Positions 28,401 to 37,532 of a DNA stretch of 37,725 nucleotides are shown here, one piece after another. The notes under the pieces are model-generated. The model worked only from the letters and a program-made list of their open reading frames with translations. It did no database searches and was not told where the DNA came from. How positions within the stretch are numbered: the first letter of the stretch is position 1; each line of letters starts with the position of its first letter. Made by a program: the position numbers and the translations under genes. This DNA comes from Pedobacter sp. (GTDB lineage Bacteria; Bacteroidota; Bacteroidia; Sphingobacteriales; Sphingobacteriaceae), in contig SEDG01000017.1 of the NCBI GenBank assembly GCA_004295885.1, positions 1-37,725 on the forward strand. The letters are read 5' to 3'.

Positions 28401-30410
28401 ATTAAACGTTCCTGTAATACTTCCAGTAGTCACATTGGTAAAAGTTAATGCTGTAGCCGCAACCGTTGGTCCAGCACAAAGAGGAAGGTTTGGAGGGAAG
28501 TGAACACCTAACTGATCTGCGTCATCGCCATCAATTGCATTTTGAACTACGGCCAATGTTACTCTTTGCCAATCATCAACAATAAAGGTAGGACTTGGGT
28601 CGGTTACCGTAATACTTCTCACATAAGAAACGTCTTTGGCATTAACACCTTGACCAAAGGCATCCAATATGTTGCCATTTGCATCTAATATGGCTACACC
28701 GTCATTACCATTAAAATTAATAACTGCATTGCTGTTTTGCACTGCCGTAGTAGAAGTCAGGTAGGGAACTTCATTTCCATTGCCAGAATTGCCAATAATG
28801 ACAGTTCCTCGAGCAGGAATGGTAACAGTTAAGTTAACAGTTTGAGAAGGGTTTCCAGTGATATTGATATTGCCAGCATCTCCAGAAATGTTGTATAAAG
28901 CTAATTTTAAGTTTAGTGCTCCTGTATTAAGAGGTGCGTTGCTTAAATTGGTCAATTCTATCCATTTATTAACTGATGCACCTTCATAATATTGGCTAAT
29001 AATAATTGGTGAAATAACAAGCGGTAAATTTGCTGTTGTAACAGTCAATGTAGTTATTGATGTCTGTAAGTTTGGTACATTATCTTCCGACACTACATAA
29101 ACATTGTAGGAAGTCGCCCCAGCTAAACCCGTAATATTTGCAGTAACATCAGTATTTGCAACATTAGTTAATGAGCCAGATTTAAAAGCAGGGTTTCCGT
29201 TTCCATCTTGTCCAACTTTAACTTGTGCCGACGTTGTTGGTGCCGTTCCTGTTGCAGGAAGAACTACGTAATATGATTTTCCAGCTTCTGTAATGTTGCT
29301 GATTAAATCAAAGGAAGAGATAGTAATATTATTCGTTTTTGGATAAGTTGCTGTGTATAATGGTGGAGTAACATCACCTGCCACCCCTGTTCCAGTTAAA
29401 GCGACATTAACAGCTGTTGTTCCTGTACTAGCATTTAAAATATTCTCGCTTGATGCGCCTGTTGCAGTTGGCGTATAACGAACATAAACAGTAGGCGCTG
29501 CTGCGGCTTCAGTAGTTGTGTAGTTAATGGCGCCGCTAAAAGTTGAATTGTCTTTTGAAACGGTAAAAGGAGCAGGAACAGAAACATTAACGTCTGAAAT
29601 TAAATCTGTACCAGTTAAAGTGTATGTTTTTGATATTGAAGCTACATTAAGTGATTGGTTCCCAAAAGCTAGTGAAGTAGGGTTGGTAACTAAAAGGGGG
29701 TTGTTTACCGCCCCACCTTTGAAAGTAATGCTAAAATTATCTATAGCATAAATTCCGTCACTTCCAGTATCGTCCTTATCAGTCCATCTAATATATATAG
29801 TATTGCCGTTGGCTAAAGAAATAGAGGGAATACTTCCCGATATTGCTGTTTGATTGGCGGCCAGGTTTCCATCTACACCTGCGCTTACGGTAGTTGTGGT
29901 TAATTTTTCCACTAAATCCATTCCTGTCAACGGGAGCCAAGTCGCAGCTGCGTCTCCAATGCCTGTAGCATTTATGCTGTATTCAAAAGGTAAGGTTTCA
30001 ACGACTGTTGCAGTATTACCCGTTCTCCACTGCTCCATTAAGCCGCTTAAGTCTACAGATGTTACAGTAGAGCCAGTATTATTTGTATAAGCAGCTCCAA
30101 ACCTTGGTACCAAAGAGCCAGAAGCTAAACTCCCAATTGCTCTGTCAGTTGCTGACGCAGTACCTGTGTTATAGGCGGCACCTGAATTTGCTGATGTAGT
30201 GTACACAGTTAGTAAAATTGTAGCACCAGTTGTTACACCACTCGAGCCAGAAGCTTTAACAGCAAACCAGCCAGCAACAGGTGCGGTTGCTGTAGGAGTC
30301 ATTCCATCAAAGTTTTCTGTTTTAGCAGTATTTAATGCTGTTATCGAAACCTGCGAAAAGGTTTGAAGCGAAATGGCAAAAAGAAATAAGAAGAGTAGAT
30401 GTTTTTTCAT
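25431..30410 (-). CDS. Giant secreted multidomain protein: lamin-tail-like domain, Fn3-like repeats, PHP-type metallo-phosphoesterase, MBG domains, gliding motility-associated (T9SS type B) C-terminal domain
   Basis: Signal peptide MKKHLLFLFLFAISLQTFS; LHSHSSYSDG, LSEHNH, LHGMEW, LAHPNT and IDHDNHN (PHP metal ligands); KTVTYGDPDFP (MBG); NILTPNGDGKNDKFTIENI...YPNNTLKIFDRSGRIVY (type B CTD). The ATG at 30410 is preferred over the TTG at 30416. Confidence 0.88.
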   Translation of the reverse strand: MKKHLLFLFLFAISLQTFSQVSITALNTAKTENFDGMTPTATAPVAGWFAVKASGSSGVTTGATILLTVYTTSANSGAAYNTGTASATDRAIGSLASGSLVPRFGAAYTNNTGSTVTSVDLSGLMEQWRTGNTATVVETLPFEYSINATGIGDAAATWLPLTGMDLVEKLTTTTVSAGVDGNLAANQTAISGSIPSISLANGNTIYIRWTDKDDTGSDGIYAIDNFSITFKGGAVNNPLLVTNPTSLAFGNQSLNVASISKTYTLTGTDLISDVNVSVPAPFTVSKDNSTFSGAINYTTTEAAAAPTVYVRYTPTATGASSENILNASTGTTAVNVALTGTGVAGDVTPPLYTATYPKTNNITISSFDLISNITEAGKSYYVVLPATGTAPTTSAQVKVGQDGNGNPAFKSGSLTNVANTDVTANITGLAGATSYNVYVVSEDNVPNLQTSITTLTVTTANLPLVISPIIISQYYEGASVNKWIELTNLSNAPLNTGALNLKLALYNISGDAGNINITGNPSQTVNLTVTIPARGTVIIGNSGNGNEVPYLTSTTAVQNSNAVINFNGNDGVAILDANGNILDAFGQGVNAKDVSYVRSITVTDPSPTFIVDDWQRVTLAVVQNAIDGDDADQLGVHFPPNLPLCAGPTVAATALTFTNVTTGSITGTFNKSTDANEYLIIRSLNSTLSATPVDGVSYTVGDAFGGAIVDNKIVSNTFTDNNLVSSTAYYYFIFPLNNLSCTGGPKYLTTNVLTGNQTTKTLLPCAGPTAQPTNFSVTASNYNFVQGTFTASTADEYLVVMSTSTSLTASPVNTTVYNVGDQIGGGTVVKRGVGNTFIRNGLSQNTTYNFFIFAVNSACSGGPLYLSTNPLKGSHKTGILDVNNLNWYFGNLHSHSSYSDGNKDDLTKKPEDDYAFAKNSMNLDFLGLSEHNHTQAGMSLANWQPGITAAKNATTSNFVALHGMEWGVISGGGHVIVYGIDSLIGWEPGENQIYVPKSVYTGPTGLFRIINRHGLNAVATLAHPNTTDYNNISATYDLSADSAIVGTALESGPAFSTNTTYSDPASSMSYISYYNRMLAKGYHLGASIDHDNHNLTFGRHTRARLVVLAPALTENDLLDAIKKMRFYASQDSAAKITYTINKQPVGSVFTNAAGPEISITSKTTSPITSIKIMYGTPGSGLNPVEITSSTTGTLTFTHTGLANLATGYYYADIVESDGSRIITSPIWYTRDDAYVKKNQTITLAPSKTVTYGDPDFPIGAISDNNEINLTYTSSDTNIATISNNDIHILKAGTVTITANQIGNAFYNAATPKTQVLTIAPKQIAVTAAAKSKIQGATDPALTYTFAPALLGSDVFTGNLTRPTGEMPGDYIIGQGTLAINVNYQINYTSAIFKIIPKPTGTISGTTSVCINSTSPNVSFTATVGTAPFTFTYNINGGVNRTIVANSLNTAVTVAAPTNVVGTFVYNLVNIADANTNQAITGSVTVTINALPVIGITKNSTSTFISKGTSVVLSATGGVTYSWLPSTDAVAGQGTANLTVRPKQTTTYTVTVTNASGCTSSQSVTIAVEDDYKIKPLNILTPNGDGKNDKFTIENIDYYPNNTLKIFDRSGRIVYTKKGYANEWDGTYNGTPLASDTYYYILDFGTSISQFKGYITIIRN

Positions 30411-30415
30411 ATACA

Positions 30416-30435
30416 ATTTGTTTGTTCAAACAAAT
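30416..30435. promoter_or_regulatory. Palindrome ATTTGTTTG-TT-CAAACAAAT overlapping the candidate -7 element TACATTTG (minus, 30431-30438)
   Basis: Perfect 9-bp inverted repeat with 2-nt spacer just upstream of the start codon. Confidence 0.5.
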
Positions 30436-30590
30436 GTATACCTAAAAGAGAACTCTGATGTTAATTTGTGGTTAAATATTTTCCTTTGTGGAAAAATAAT
30501 TTAACAATTATTTCGTTATATGATGTTTTACTTGCTAAACTGTTAAGTTTTATTGGTTTTTTTAGAATTAAGTAAGGATGGTAAATTTCG

Positions 30591-31211
30591 TTAAAGGAAA
30601 TCTTCAATGTTGCCTTTGCCCTCACGAATGACTTCAAAATCTCCTGAAGTACAATCAACAACTGTTGAGGGTTCGTTGTCTCCATAACCTCCATCAATAA
30701 CTAGATCAACCAGTTCTTGATATTTCTCCTCAATTAATTCTGGGTCTGTAGAATATTCGATCAATTCATCATCATCTTTAATAGAAGTAGATAAAATAGG
30801 ATTGCCTAGAGCCTCAACTATTGCCCTGGCAATGTCATTATCAGGTACACGAATACCAACCGTTTTTTTGTTAGAACTTAATAATTTAGGCACGTTATTA
30901 TTTGCGTTAAAAATAAAGGTAAATGGTCCTGGTAACGCTTTTTTTAATACCCGAAAAACGGTGGTGTCGATGGGTTTAATGAAATCTGAAATATGCCTCA
31001 AATCTGAGCAGATGAACGAAAAATTTGCTTTTTCTGGTTTTATGCCGCGAATGCGACAGATTTTTTCAATTGCTTTCTGATTGGTGATATCACAGCCCAA
31101 GCCATAAACTGTATCTGTTGGATAAATAATTAAGCCTCCTTTTTTTAAGACTTCAACTACTTGCTCAATAGCTCTTTCATTCGGATTTTCTGGATAAATC
31201 TTAATTAGCAT
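30591..31211 (-). CDS. YrdC/Sua5-type L-threonylcarbamoyladenylate synthase-like protein
   Basis: [50 protein letters not shown]. The ATG at 31211 is preferred. Confidence 0.9.
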   Translation of the reverse strand: MLIKIYPENPNERAIEQVVEVLKKGGLIIYPTDTVYGLGCDITNQKAIEKICRIRGIKPEKANFSFICSDLRHISDFIKPIDTTVFRVLKKALPGPFTFIFNANNNVPKLLSSNKKTVGIRVPDNDIARAIVEALGNPILSTSIKDDDELIEYSTDPELIEEKYQELVDLVIDGGYGDNEPSTVVDCTSGDFEVIREGKGNIEDFL

Positions 31212-31355
31212 ACCCAAAAATAACAATATTAAATTGCCTTTGTTTAATATGATTAGATAATTACATTTAACAAGATTAGAAAATCGTAAATAGAGAAGTG
31301 TTTTCTTATTTTTGATAAAGTTGTCTGCTAAATCTTCTGAAGCTAATTTTGAGAT

Positions 31356-32993
31356 ATGAGAAAAGCATTTGTTGCCATTGCCGCATTTTTAGTTGCCCTA
31401 ACAATTATGTTGGGTTTGTATCATCCATTTTTGTGGTGGTCGTTTATTTTCACTGGCCCATTTGTTTTACTTGGCTTGTATGATTTATATCAGCCTAAAC
31501 ATAGCATAGTAAGAAACTACCCTGTTTTTGGTCGACTTCGTTATTTTATGGAGGAATTGAGGCCAAAAGTTTATCAGTATTTTGTAGAAAGCGATACCAA
31601 CGGGAAACCGTTTAGTAGATTAAATAGGTCGTTAATATATCAGCGTGCTAAAAAAGATAACGATACCATTCCCTTTGGTACACAGCTAGATGTGTATGAA
31701 AATGGTTACGAGTGGCTAAGCCATAGTATTGCGGCAATTAGTCACCACGAGCTAGATGTAAACCCGAGAGTGATGGTTGGCGGTCCAGATTGCAAACAAC
31801 CTTATTCTGCCAGTATTTATAACATTTCGGCAATGAGTTTTGGTTCACTGAGCAAGAATGCTATCCTGGCCTTGAATGGTGGAGCAAAAATGGGCGGTTT
31901 TGCTCATAATACTGGCGAAGGTGGTATCAGTGATTATCACGCTGGTCCGGGTGGCGATTTAATTTGGCAAATCGGGACTGGTTACTTTGGCTGTAGAAAT
32001 CAGGATGGAACGTTTAATCCCGATGCTTTTGCCGAAAGGTCGAAGGCAGAAAACGTGAGAATGATTGAGATTAAATTATCTCAAGGAGCAAAGCCTGGTC
32101 ACGGAGGTATGTTGCCAGCTAAAAAAGTAACACCAGAAGTTGCTAGGATCCGTTTGGTAAAAGAAGGTTTCGATGTAAATTCACCTCCAGCACATTCAGC
32201 TTTTTCTACGCCATTAGAAATGATGGACTTCGTAAAACAACTTAGAGAACTGTCTGGTGGTAAACCAGTAGGATTTAAACTTTGTATTGGTAGGCGTACA
32301 GAGTTTTTTGCCATTTGCAAAGCAATGGTAGAAACAGGAATTTATGTAGATTTTATAACCGTGGATGGGGGTGAAGGCGGAACAGGTGCAGCGCCGCAAG
32401 AATTCTCAAATGCCGTTGGTATGCCTTTAAGAGAAGGTGTGGCTTTTGTTTATGATGTGTTGAGTGGTTTCGACTTGAAAAAACATATCAAAATTATTGC
32501 ATCGGGTAAAATTTCTTCGGGGTTTGATCTGGTTAAGAACATTGCTCTGGGTGCAGATTTATGTAACTCTGCCCGCGGAATGATGTTTGCGCTTGGTTGC
32601 ATCCAAGCTTTAGAGTGTAATAGTAATACTTGTCCAACGGGAGTGGCAACACAAGACGAAAGTTTGATGAAAGGCTTAGTAGTGGAAGATAAAACGGTTC
32701 GTGTATTTAATTTTCATCGATTAACTGTACAAAGTGCAGTAGAATTGTTGGGAGCTGCCGGTTTGCGCCATCCTTATCAACTAACTAGGGCTTATATTAA
32801 TCGCAGAATCGGTCAAAATGTAATGCAATCTTATATGGAAACTTTCCCATACATCCCTGAGGGAAGTTTGGTTCAGACGCCTTACCCTTCCCAGCACGAA
32901 TTGGGGATGGCATTAAGTACTTCGGCTAGTTTTGCCCCGACGGACTATAAAGTTTCGGCAGTGGATTATCAAACCGCAAGTTCTAATAATTAA
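31356..32993 (+). CDS. FMN-binding glutamate synthase family protein (GltB central/synthase domain)
   Basis: [71 protein letters not shown]. Confidence 0.93.
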   Translation: MRKAFVAIAAFLVALTIMLGLYHPFLWWSFIFTGPFVLLGLYDLYQPKHSIVRNYPVFGRLRYFMEELRPKVYQYFVESDTNGKPFSRLNRSLIYQRAKKDNDTIPFGTQLDVYENGYEWLSHSIAAISHHELDVNPRVMVGGPDCKQPYSASIYNISAMSFGSLSKNAILALNGGAKMGGFAHNTGEGGISDYHAGPGGDLIWQIGTGYFGCRNQDGTFNPDAFAERSKAENVRMIEIKLSQGAKPGHGGMLPAKKVTPEVARIRLVKEGFDVNSPPAHSAFSTPLEMMDFVKQLRELSGGKPVGFKLCIGRRTEFFAICKAMVETGIYVDFITVDGGEGGTGAAPQEFSNAVGMPLREGVAFVYDVLSGFDLKKHIKIIASGKISSGFDLVKNIALGADLCNSARGMMFALGCIQALECNSNTCPTGVATQDESLMKGLVVEDKTVRVFNFHRLTVQSAVELLGAAGLRHPYQLTRAYINRRIGQNVMQSYMETFPYIPEGSLVQTPYPSQHELGMALSTSASFAPTDYKVSAVDYQTASSNN

Positions 32994-33218
32994 GTTTTAG
33001 CTGGTGTGTCATTCTGAGCGTATGATAAGACTTTTTTGAAAAGCCAACAACTTCAACTATCAAAGTTAGTCCGGCTATTCGTTCCAATTTCCGATGAAGA
33101 ATCGGGATGTTTACACTGCTATTGGGTTTAAAATGCAAGGATTGTACAGTTATTTAGGTTTGCGCCTAGCACCTGCCAAGAACCCCTATTTTTGTTAATT
33201 AAACCTGATTGAAGTGGA

Positions 33219-33256
33219 AAATTTTGTCATCCTGAGCCTGTCGAAGGACAAAATTT
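33219..33256. repeat. GTCATCCTGAGCCTGTCGAAGGAC-type hairpin repeat
   Basis: AAATTTTGTC-ATCCTGAGCCTGTCGAAG-GACAAAATTT, a perfect 10-bp stem. Confidence 0.7.
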
Positions 33257-33356
33257 GAAATGAAAAGCAGGGCTGCATTTGCGATAGCGTACTACCTTTC
33301 ATTTTCAAAGCCTTAATAAAAACTAATTTGGTTGCATCAGCTATAAATTAGGGCAA

Positions 33357-33391
33357 TAAAAAAAGTCGCTTAACATTTCTGCTAAACGACT
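33357..33391 (-). terminator. Intrinsic terminator downstream of asnS
   Basis: Plus A-run, then AGTCGCTTA-N10-TAAACGACT (one mismatch), giving a hairpin plus U-tract on the minus strand. Confidence 0.65.
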
Positions 33392-33428
33392 ATATCTTTA
33401 TTCTTTGCTTTTTTATCCTTATTCTCCC

Positions 33429-34865
33429 TTAAAACTCAGCGCTTTTTGGAAATCTTGGGAAAGCAATTACGTCTCTAATGTTTGTCATTCCGGTTACGAA
33501 AAGAACCAAACGCTCAAAGCCTAAGCCAAAACCAGCGTGAGGAGCAGAACCAAACCTGCGAGTATCTAAATACCACCAAAGCTCTTCTTGCGGAATGTGC
33601 ATTTCTTCCATACGTTTAGTCAACATGTCCATGCGTTCTTCACGTTGCGAACCGCCAATCATCTCACCAATACCTGGAAATAAAATATCCATGGCGGCAA
33701 CCGTTTTTCCATCATCATTCATTCTCATGTAAAACGATTTGATGTCTTTAGGGTAGTCAGTTAAAATAACTGGTTTTTTGAAGTGTTTTTCTACCAAATA
33801 ACGTTCGTGTTCAGATTGTAGATCAGCTCCCCACTCATCAATTAAGTATTTAAACTGCTTTTTCTGATTAGGTTTAGAATGTTTTAAAATCTGTATGGCT
33901 TCCGTATAGGTTAAACGTTCAAACTCGTTGGCTAAGCAAAAATCAAGTTTTTCAACCAATGATAATTCACTTCTTTCTTGCTGAGGTTTTGTTTTTTCTT
34001 CTTCTAGTAAACGTTCATTTAAAAATGTAATTTCGTCTTTGCAGTTTTCTAATGCATAACCGACTACATATTTCATCATATCCTCGGCTAATTGCATATT
34101 GTTCTCTAAATCTGCAAATGCAACTTCAGGTTCAATCATCCAAAATTCTGCCAAGTGGCGTGTTGTGTTTGAATTTTCGGCCCTAAAAGTTGGTCCGAAA
34201 GTATAAATCTGGCCAAAAGCCATTGCCGCTAATTCACCTTCCAACTGACCAGAAACAGTTAGGTTAGTTGCCTTTCCAAAGAAATCTTCTGAAAAATCTA
34301 CTTTTCCATCATCAGTACGGGGAGTTTTGTCGAAATCTAAGGTGGTAACCTTAAACATTTCTCCAGCGCCTTCTGCATCACTAGCCGTAATTACAGGTGT
34401 ATGCATATAAACAAAACCACGTTCGTTGTAAAACTGGTGTATTGCAAATGCTAAAGCATGACGAACCTTAAACACAGCATTAAAAGTGTTAGTACGGAAA
34501 CGCAAATGCGCTTTTTCCCTCAAAAATTCTAGGCTATGCTTTTTGGGCTGTAATGGATATTCGTCAGCGTTGCTGTCTCCAAGAATTTCGATACTTTTTG
34601 CTTTAACATCAACTTTCTGACCTTTACCCAAAGATTCAACTAAAGTTCCTTCAACAGAAATGGCAGCACCAGTTGTAATTCTTTTCAGTAATTCTTCAGG
34701 TGTATTGGTAAAATCAACAACTATTTGAATATTACCCATGCATGAACCATCATTCAATGCTATAAATTGATTATTACGGAAGGTTCTAACCCAACCCATT
34801 ACTTTAACTTCTGTATCAAATGCTGTAGAATTCAGCAGGTCTTTAATTTTTTCTCTCTTTATCAT
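33429..34865 (-). CDS. asnS: Asparaginyl-tRNA synthetase
   Basis: [75 protein letters not shown] (class II motifs 1-3). Confidence 0.97.
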   Translation of the reverse strand: MIKREKIKDLLNSTAFDTEVKVMGWVRTFRNNQFIALNDGSCMGNIQIVVDFTNTPEELLKRITTGAAISVEGTLVESLGKGQKVDVKAKSIEILGDSNADEYPLQPKKHSLEFLREKAHLRFRTNTFNAVFKVRHALAFAIHQFYNERGFVYMHTPVITASDAEGAGEMFKVTTLDFDKTPRTDDGKVDFSEDFFGKATNLTVSGQLEGELAAMAFGQIYTFGPTFRAENSNTTRHLAEFWMIEPEVAFADLENNMQLAEDMMKYVVGYALENCKDEITFLNERLLEEEKTKPQQERSELSLVEKLDFCLANEFERLTYTEAIQILKHSKPNQKKQFKYLIDEWGADLQSEHERYLVEKHFKKPVILTDYPKDIKSFYMRMNDDGKTVAAMDILFPGIGEMIGGSQREERMDMLTKRMEEMHIPQEELWWYLDTRRFGSAPHAGFGLGFERLVLFVTGMTNIRDVIAFPRFPKSAEF

Positions 34866-34888
34866 TACGCTATGCTCTATAAGGGCGT

Positions 34889-34923
34889 CAAAAATAAGGA
34901 TTTAAACCTAAAATTCCTTATTT
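34889..34923 (-). promoter_or_regulatory. Candidate asnS promoter TATTTTTG (34889-34896) overlapped by inverted repeat AAATAAGGA-N14-TCCTTATTT
   Basis: Perfect 9-bp inverted repeat straddling the presumed -33/-7 interval. Confidence 0.45.
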
Positions 34924-35008
34924 GTTTAAGCTAACTTTTCTAAAATTGCTATTTTCTTTATAGTTTAATATCGTTAAGTTTGTTTATCCCAAATCCCTAG
35001 TTTTAATC

Positions 35009-36355
35009 GTGTTATCGCTCCAAAATTTCTTAAAAAACAAAAATCTTATAGGTCATCCTAAATCATTTTCGTTAGAAGAACGTATTTTTAATACTTTTTG
35101 TATCATTGCATTTGTAACGATGTGTTTCGAAGTGCCATTTAATTTTTATATAGGGTTAGTGGTTCCTGCAAGTCTTTGCCTTTTTGGAGTATTTGCATCG
35201 GCGACAATGTTTTATTTTTCTCGTTTTAAAAGAAAATCAAGTTTATGTATTAAGGCGTTTGCCATCATTTGTAACCTGACCTTCACCATAAATTATTTTT
35301 TTAATTCGGGCATCTTTGGTCCGAATCTTTTACTGTTTTCTTTAGCTTTTTTATTGGTTATCGCTATAATTCCTAAAAAGCAGTTTAAAATTTGGGTACC
35401 AATTAATATTATGCTAGTGTTGTCTATTTTAGTAATAGAATATTTTTACCCTAGCGCAATAGAATATACTTATAACGGCGAATTAAGCAAGGTTATAGAT
35501 TTTGCTATAACTTATTTAGTAGTCGTTGTAATTACTTATTTTTCAATTAGCTATATCAGAAAAAATTACGATTACGAACGCTCATCGGTTTTGGATAAGA
35601 GCGAAGCTATTGCAGAACAAAGTGAGAGGATTTTAGCTCAAAAAGTAGAATTGGAGCTTTTAAATTCTCAAAAAGACAAACTTTTTTCTATCGTAAGCCA
35701 TGACATAAGGATGCCCCTGCATTCTATCCAGAGTTATTTAGAATTGCTCACAGAAGTAGACTTGGAAGAGGAGGAGCGAAAGGCGCTCAAAAAGAAGTTG
35801 CTTCAAATTACAAAAGATACATCGGATATGTTAACCAATGTGCTTTCTTGGTCTAAAACTCAGATGGAAGGTACTAATGCAGATTTAAAACCATTGAATT
35901 TATCTACTGCACTAATAAATGGCTTAAGTGTTGAAAAGACAATCGCTGAAAAGAAAGGTGTGGTTCTGTCTATTAATGCTGCAGAAGATATGATAATTAC
36001 CGCAGACCAAAATATGTTCCAGTTAGTAATTAGAAACCTAGTTAACAATGCCATTAAGTTTACACCGAACGGTGGAGAGGTAAAAATTTCAGCTGTTAAA
36101 CGAAGCACCGATAGCCTAATTACTATTCAAGATAATGGTTTGGGTATAGATGAGGCTCAGCAAGCCAAATTATTCAAATTAAAAGCTTCCTCAACATTCG
36201 GTACCAATAACGAACGAGGTATTGGATTAGGATTGTTGCTTTGTAAAGAGTTTACTGATTTGCAGAATGGAGAAATATGGTTCGAGAGCACAGCGGAGAT
36301 AGGCTCTACTTTTTTCTTGTCGTTTAAATTGGCTAGTGAACAGGCAATGAAATAA
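35009..36355 (+). CDS. Membrane sensor histidine kinase
   Basis: About 6 TM segments, HisKA SIVSHDIRMPLHSIQSYLELL, HATPase NNAIKFTPNGGEVKIS...GLGIDEAQ...GIGLGLLLCKEF. GTG start is likely. Confidence 0.9.
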   Translation: MLSLQNFLKNKNLIGHPKSFSLEERIFNTFCIIAFVTMCFEVPFNFYIGLVVPASLCLFGVFASATMFYFSRFKRKSSLCIKAFAIICNLTFTINYFFNSGIFGPNLLLFSLAFLLVIAIIPKKQFKIWVPINIMLVLSILVIEYFYPSAIEYTYNGELSKVIDFAITYLVVVVITYFSISYIRKNYDYERSSVLDKSEAIAEQSERILAQKVELELLNSQKDKLFSIVSHDIRMPLHSIQSYLELLTEVDLEEEERKALKKKLLQITKDTSDMLTNVLSWSKTQMEGTNADLKPLNLSTALINGLSVEKTIAEKKGVVLSINAAEDMIITADQNMFQLVIRNLVNNAIKFTPNGGEVKISAVKRSTDSLITIQDNGLGIDEAQQAKLFKLKASSTFGTNNERGIGLGLLLCKEFTDLQNGEIWFESTAEIGSTFFLSFKLASEQAMK

Positions 36356-37532
36356 AGAAGGAAGCTCCTTTATTTTTTCCTTCGCTTTCTGCCCAAACCT
36401 TTCCATGGTGCAGCTCAACAAGCATTTTAACTATTGATAAACCTAGTCCATTAGAATGCTCTTTCCCTGTAGGAATGGCGCTTAATCTAGCGAATTTCGT
36501 AAATAGTTTATTCATATCTTCTTCTGATAATCCTTGCCCTTGGTCTTTAAACTCAATAATAATTTGATTATCAATTGTGCTTACATTAATAAGGATGGCG
36601 GTTTGGGGATGAGAATACTTTAAAGCGTTACTTAGTAAATTTTCAAAAGCTTCTTGTAGCCTAATCGCATCTGCTAAAATTACGGTAGAGCAATTGCAAG
36701 ATATTTCTATCGTCTGTTGTTTTTGAGAAGCGATTAATTCAAAATTATTTTTAACAACTTCTAATATTTCGACAACATCTATTTCTTGTGAGCTTAATCT
36801 AAAACTTGCATTCTCACTTTGTGATAAGTCTAATAAATTATTTAAACTACTTAAAACACTAGTTGCAGCCCTTTTAATCCTATCTGCAAAGTCAGCAACG
36901 ATTTTCGGGTCGTCAGCCTTTTTCTTAATTAATTCTGCCGAAAGGGAAATTGTTGTATTTGGATTTTTTAGGTCGTGAACAATTCTGTTCATCATATCCG
37001 TTTGAGTTCTTATCGCCTTTCTTGTAGCGAGTCTTAGTTCAAGCTCATCCATTGCTATAGAAGATAGTGTTTCAAGCATCTTGATTTGCTGAGCAGTTAC
37101 TTCTTTGGGTTGCACATCTAAAACGCATACTGTACCTAAATGTAAACCTTCAGGAGTTTTTAAAGGTGCGCCAGCATAAAATCTAACACCATTTTCCATC
37201 AATACATAAGGATTTTCTGCCAGTTCGGGTACATTGAGCATATTTTCAAACAAGGTTACATCGCTATTTAGTATAGCAATGGAACAGAAACTGTCTTTCC
37301 TGTCAATTTGTGTTGATTGTAACGGACTTATATTCGTTTTAAAGAAAACACGTTCTTCATCTACAAAGGTTACCTGAGCAATTGGTGTATTAAAGATTTG
37401 GGCAGCTAATAGGGCAATCTTATTAAATGTATCTTCTTCAGGAGTACCTAGTATATCGTAAGTATGTAGCTTTTTTATTCGCTCTGTATCGTTATCTGGA
37501 ATTAATGAATTAGGAACCTGAGAATTGTTCAT
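36333..37532 (-). CDS. GAF-domain sensor histidine kinase
   Basis: GAF FNKIALLAAQIFNTPIAQVTFVDEERVFFKTN, HisKA IVHDLKNPNTTISLSAELI, HATPase NALKYSHPQTAILINV. The ATG at 37532 is preferred because the TTG at 37556 lies in a TATATTTG promoter-like motif. Confidence 0.9.
   Translation of the reverse strand: MNNSQVPNSLIPDNDTERIKKLHTYDILGTPEEDTFNKIALLAAQIFNTPIAQVTFVDEERVFFKTNISPLQSTQIDRKDSFCSIAILNSDVTLFENMLNVPELAENPYVLMENGVRFYAGAPLKTPEGLHLGTVCVLDVQPKEVTAQQIKMLETLSSIAMDELELRLATRKAIRTQTDMMNRIVHDLKNPNTTISLSAELIKKKADDPKIVADFADRIKRAATSVLSSLNNLLDLSQSENASFRLSSQEIDVVEILEVVKNNFELIASQKQQTIEISCNCSTVILADAIRLQEAFENLLSNALKYSHPQTAILINVSTIDNQIIIEFKDQGQGLSEEDMNKLFTKFARLSAIPTGKEHSNGLGLSIVKMLVELHHGKVWAESEGKNKGASFFISLPVH

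Noticed and set aside
30461-30697. 78-aa minus-strand ORF overlapping the YrdC-like gene
   Set aside because: Overlaps the 3' end of a recognised gene in another frame and has a low-complexity composition.
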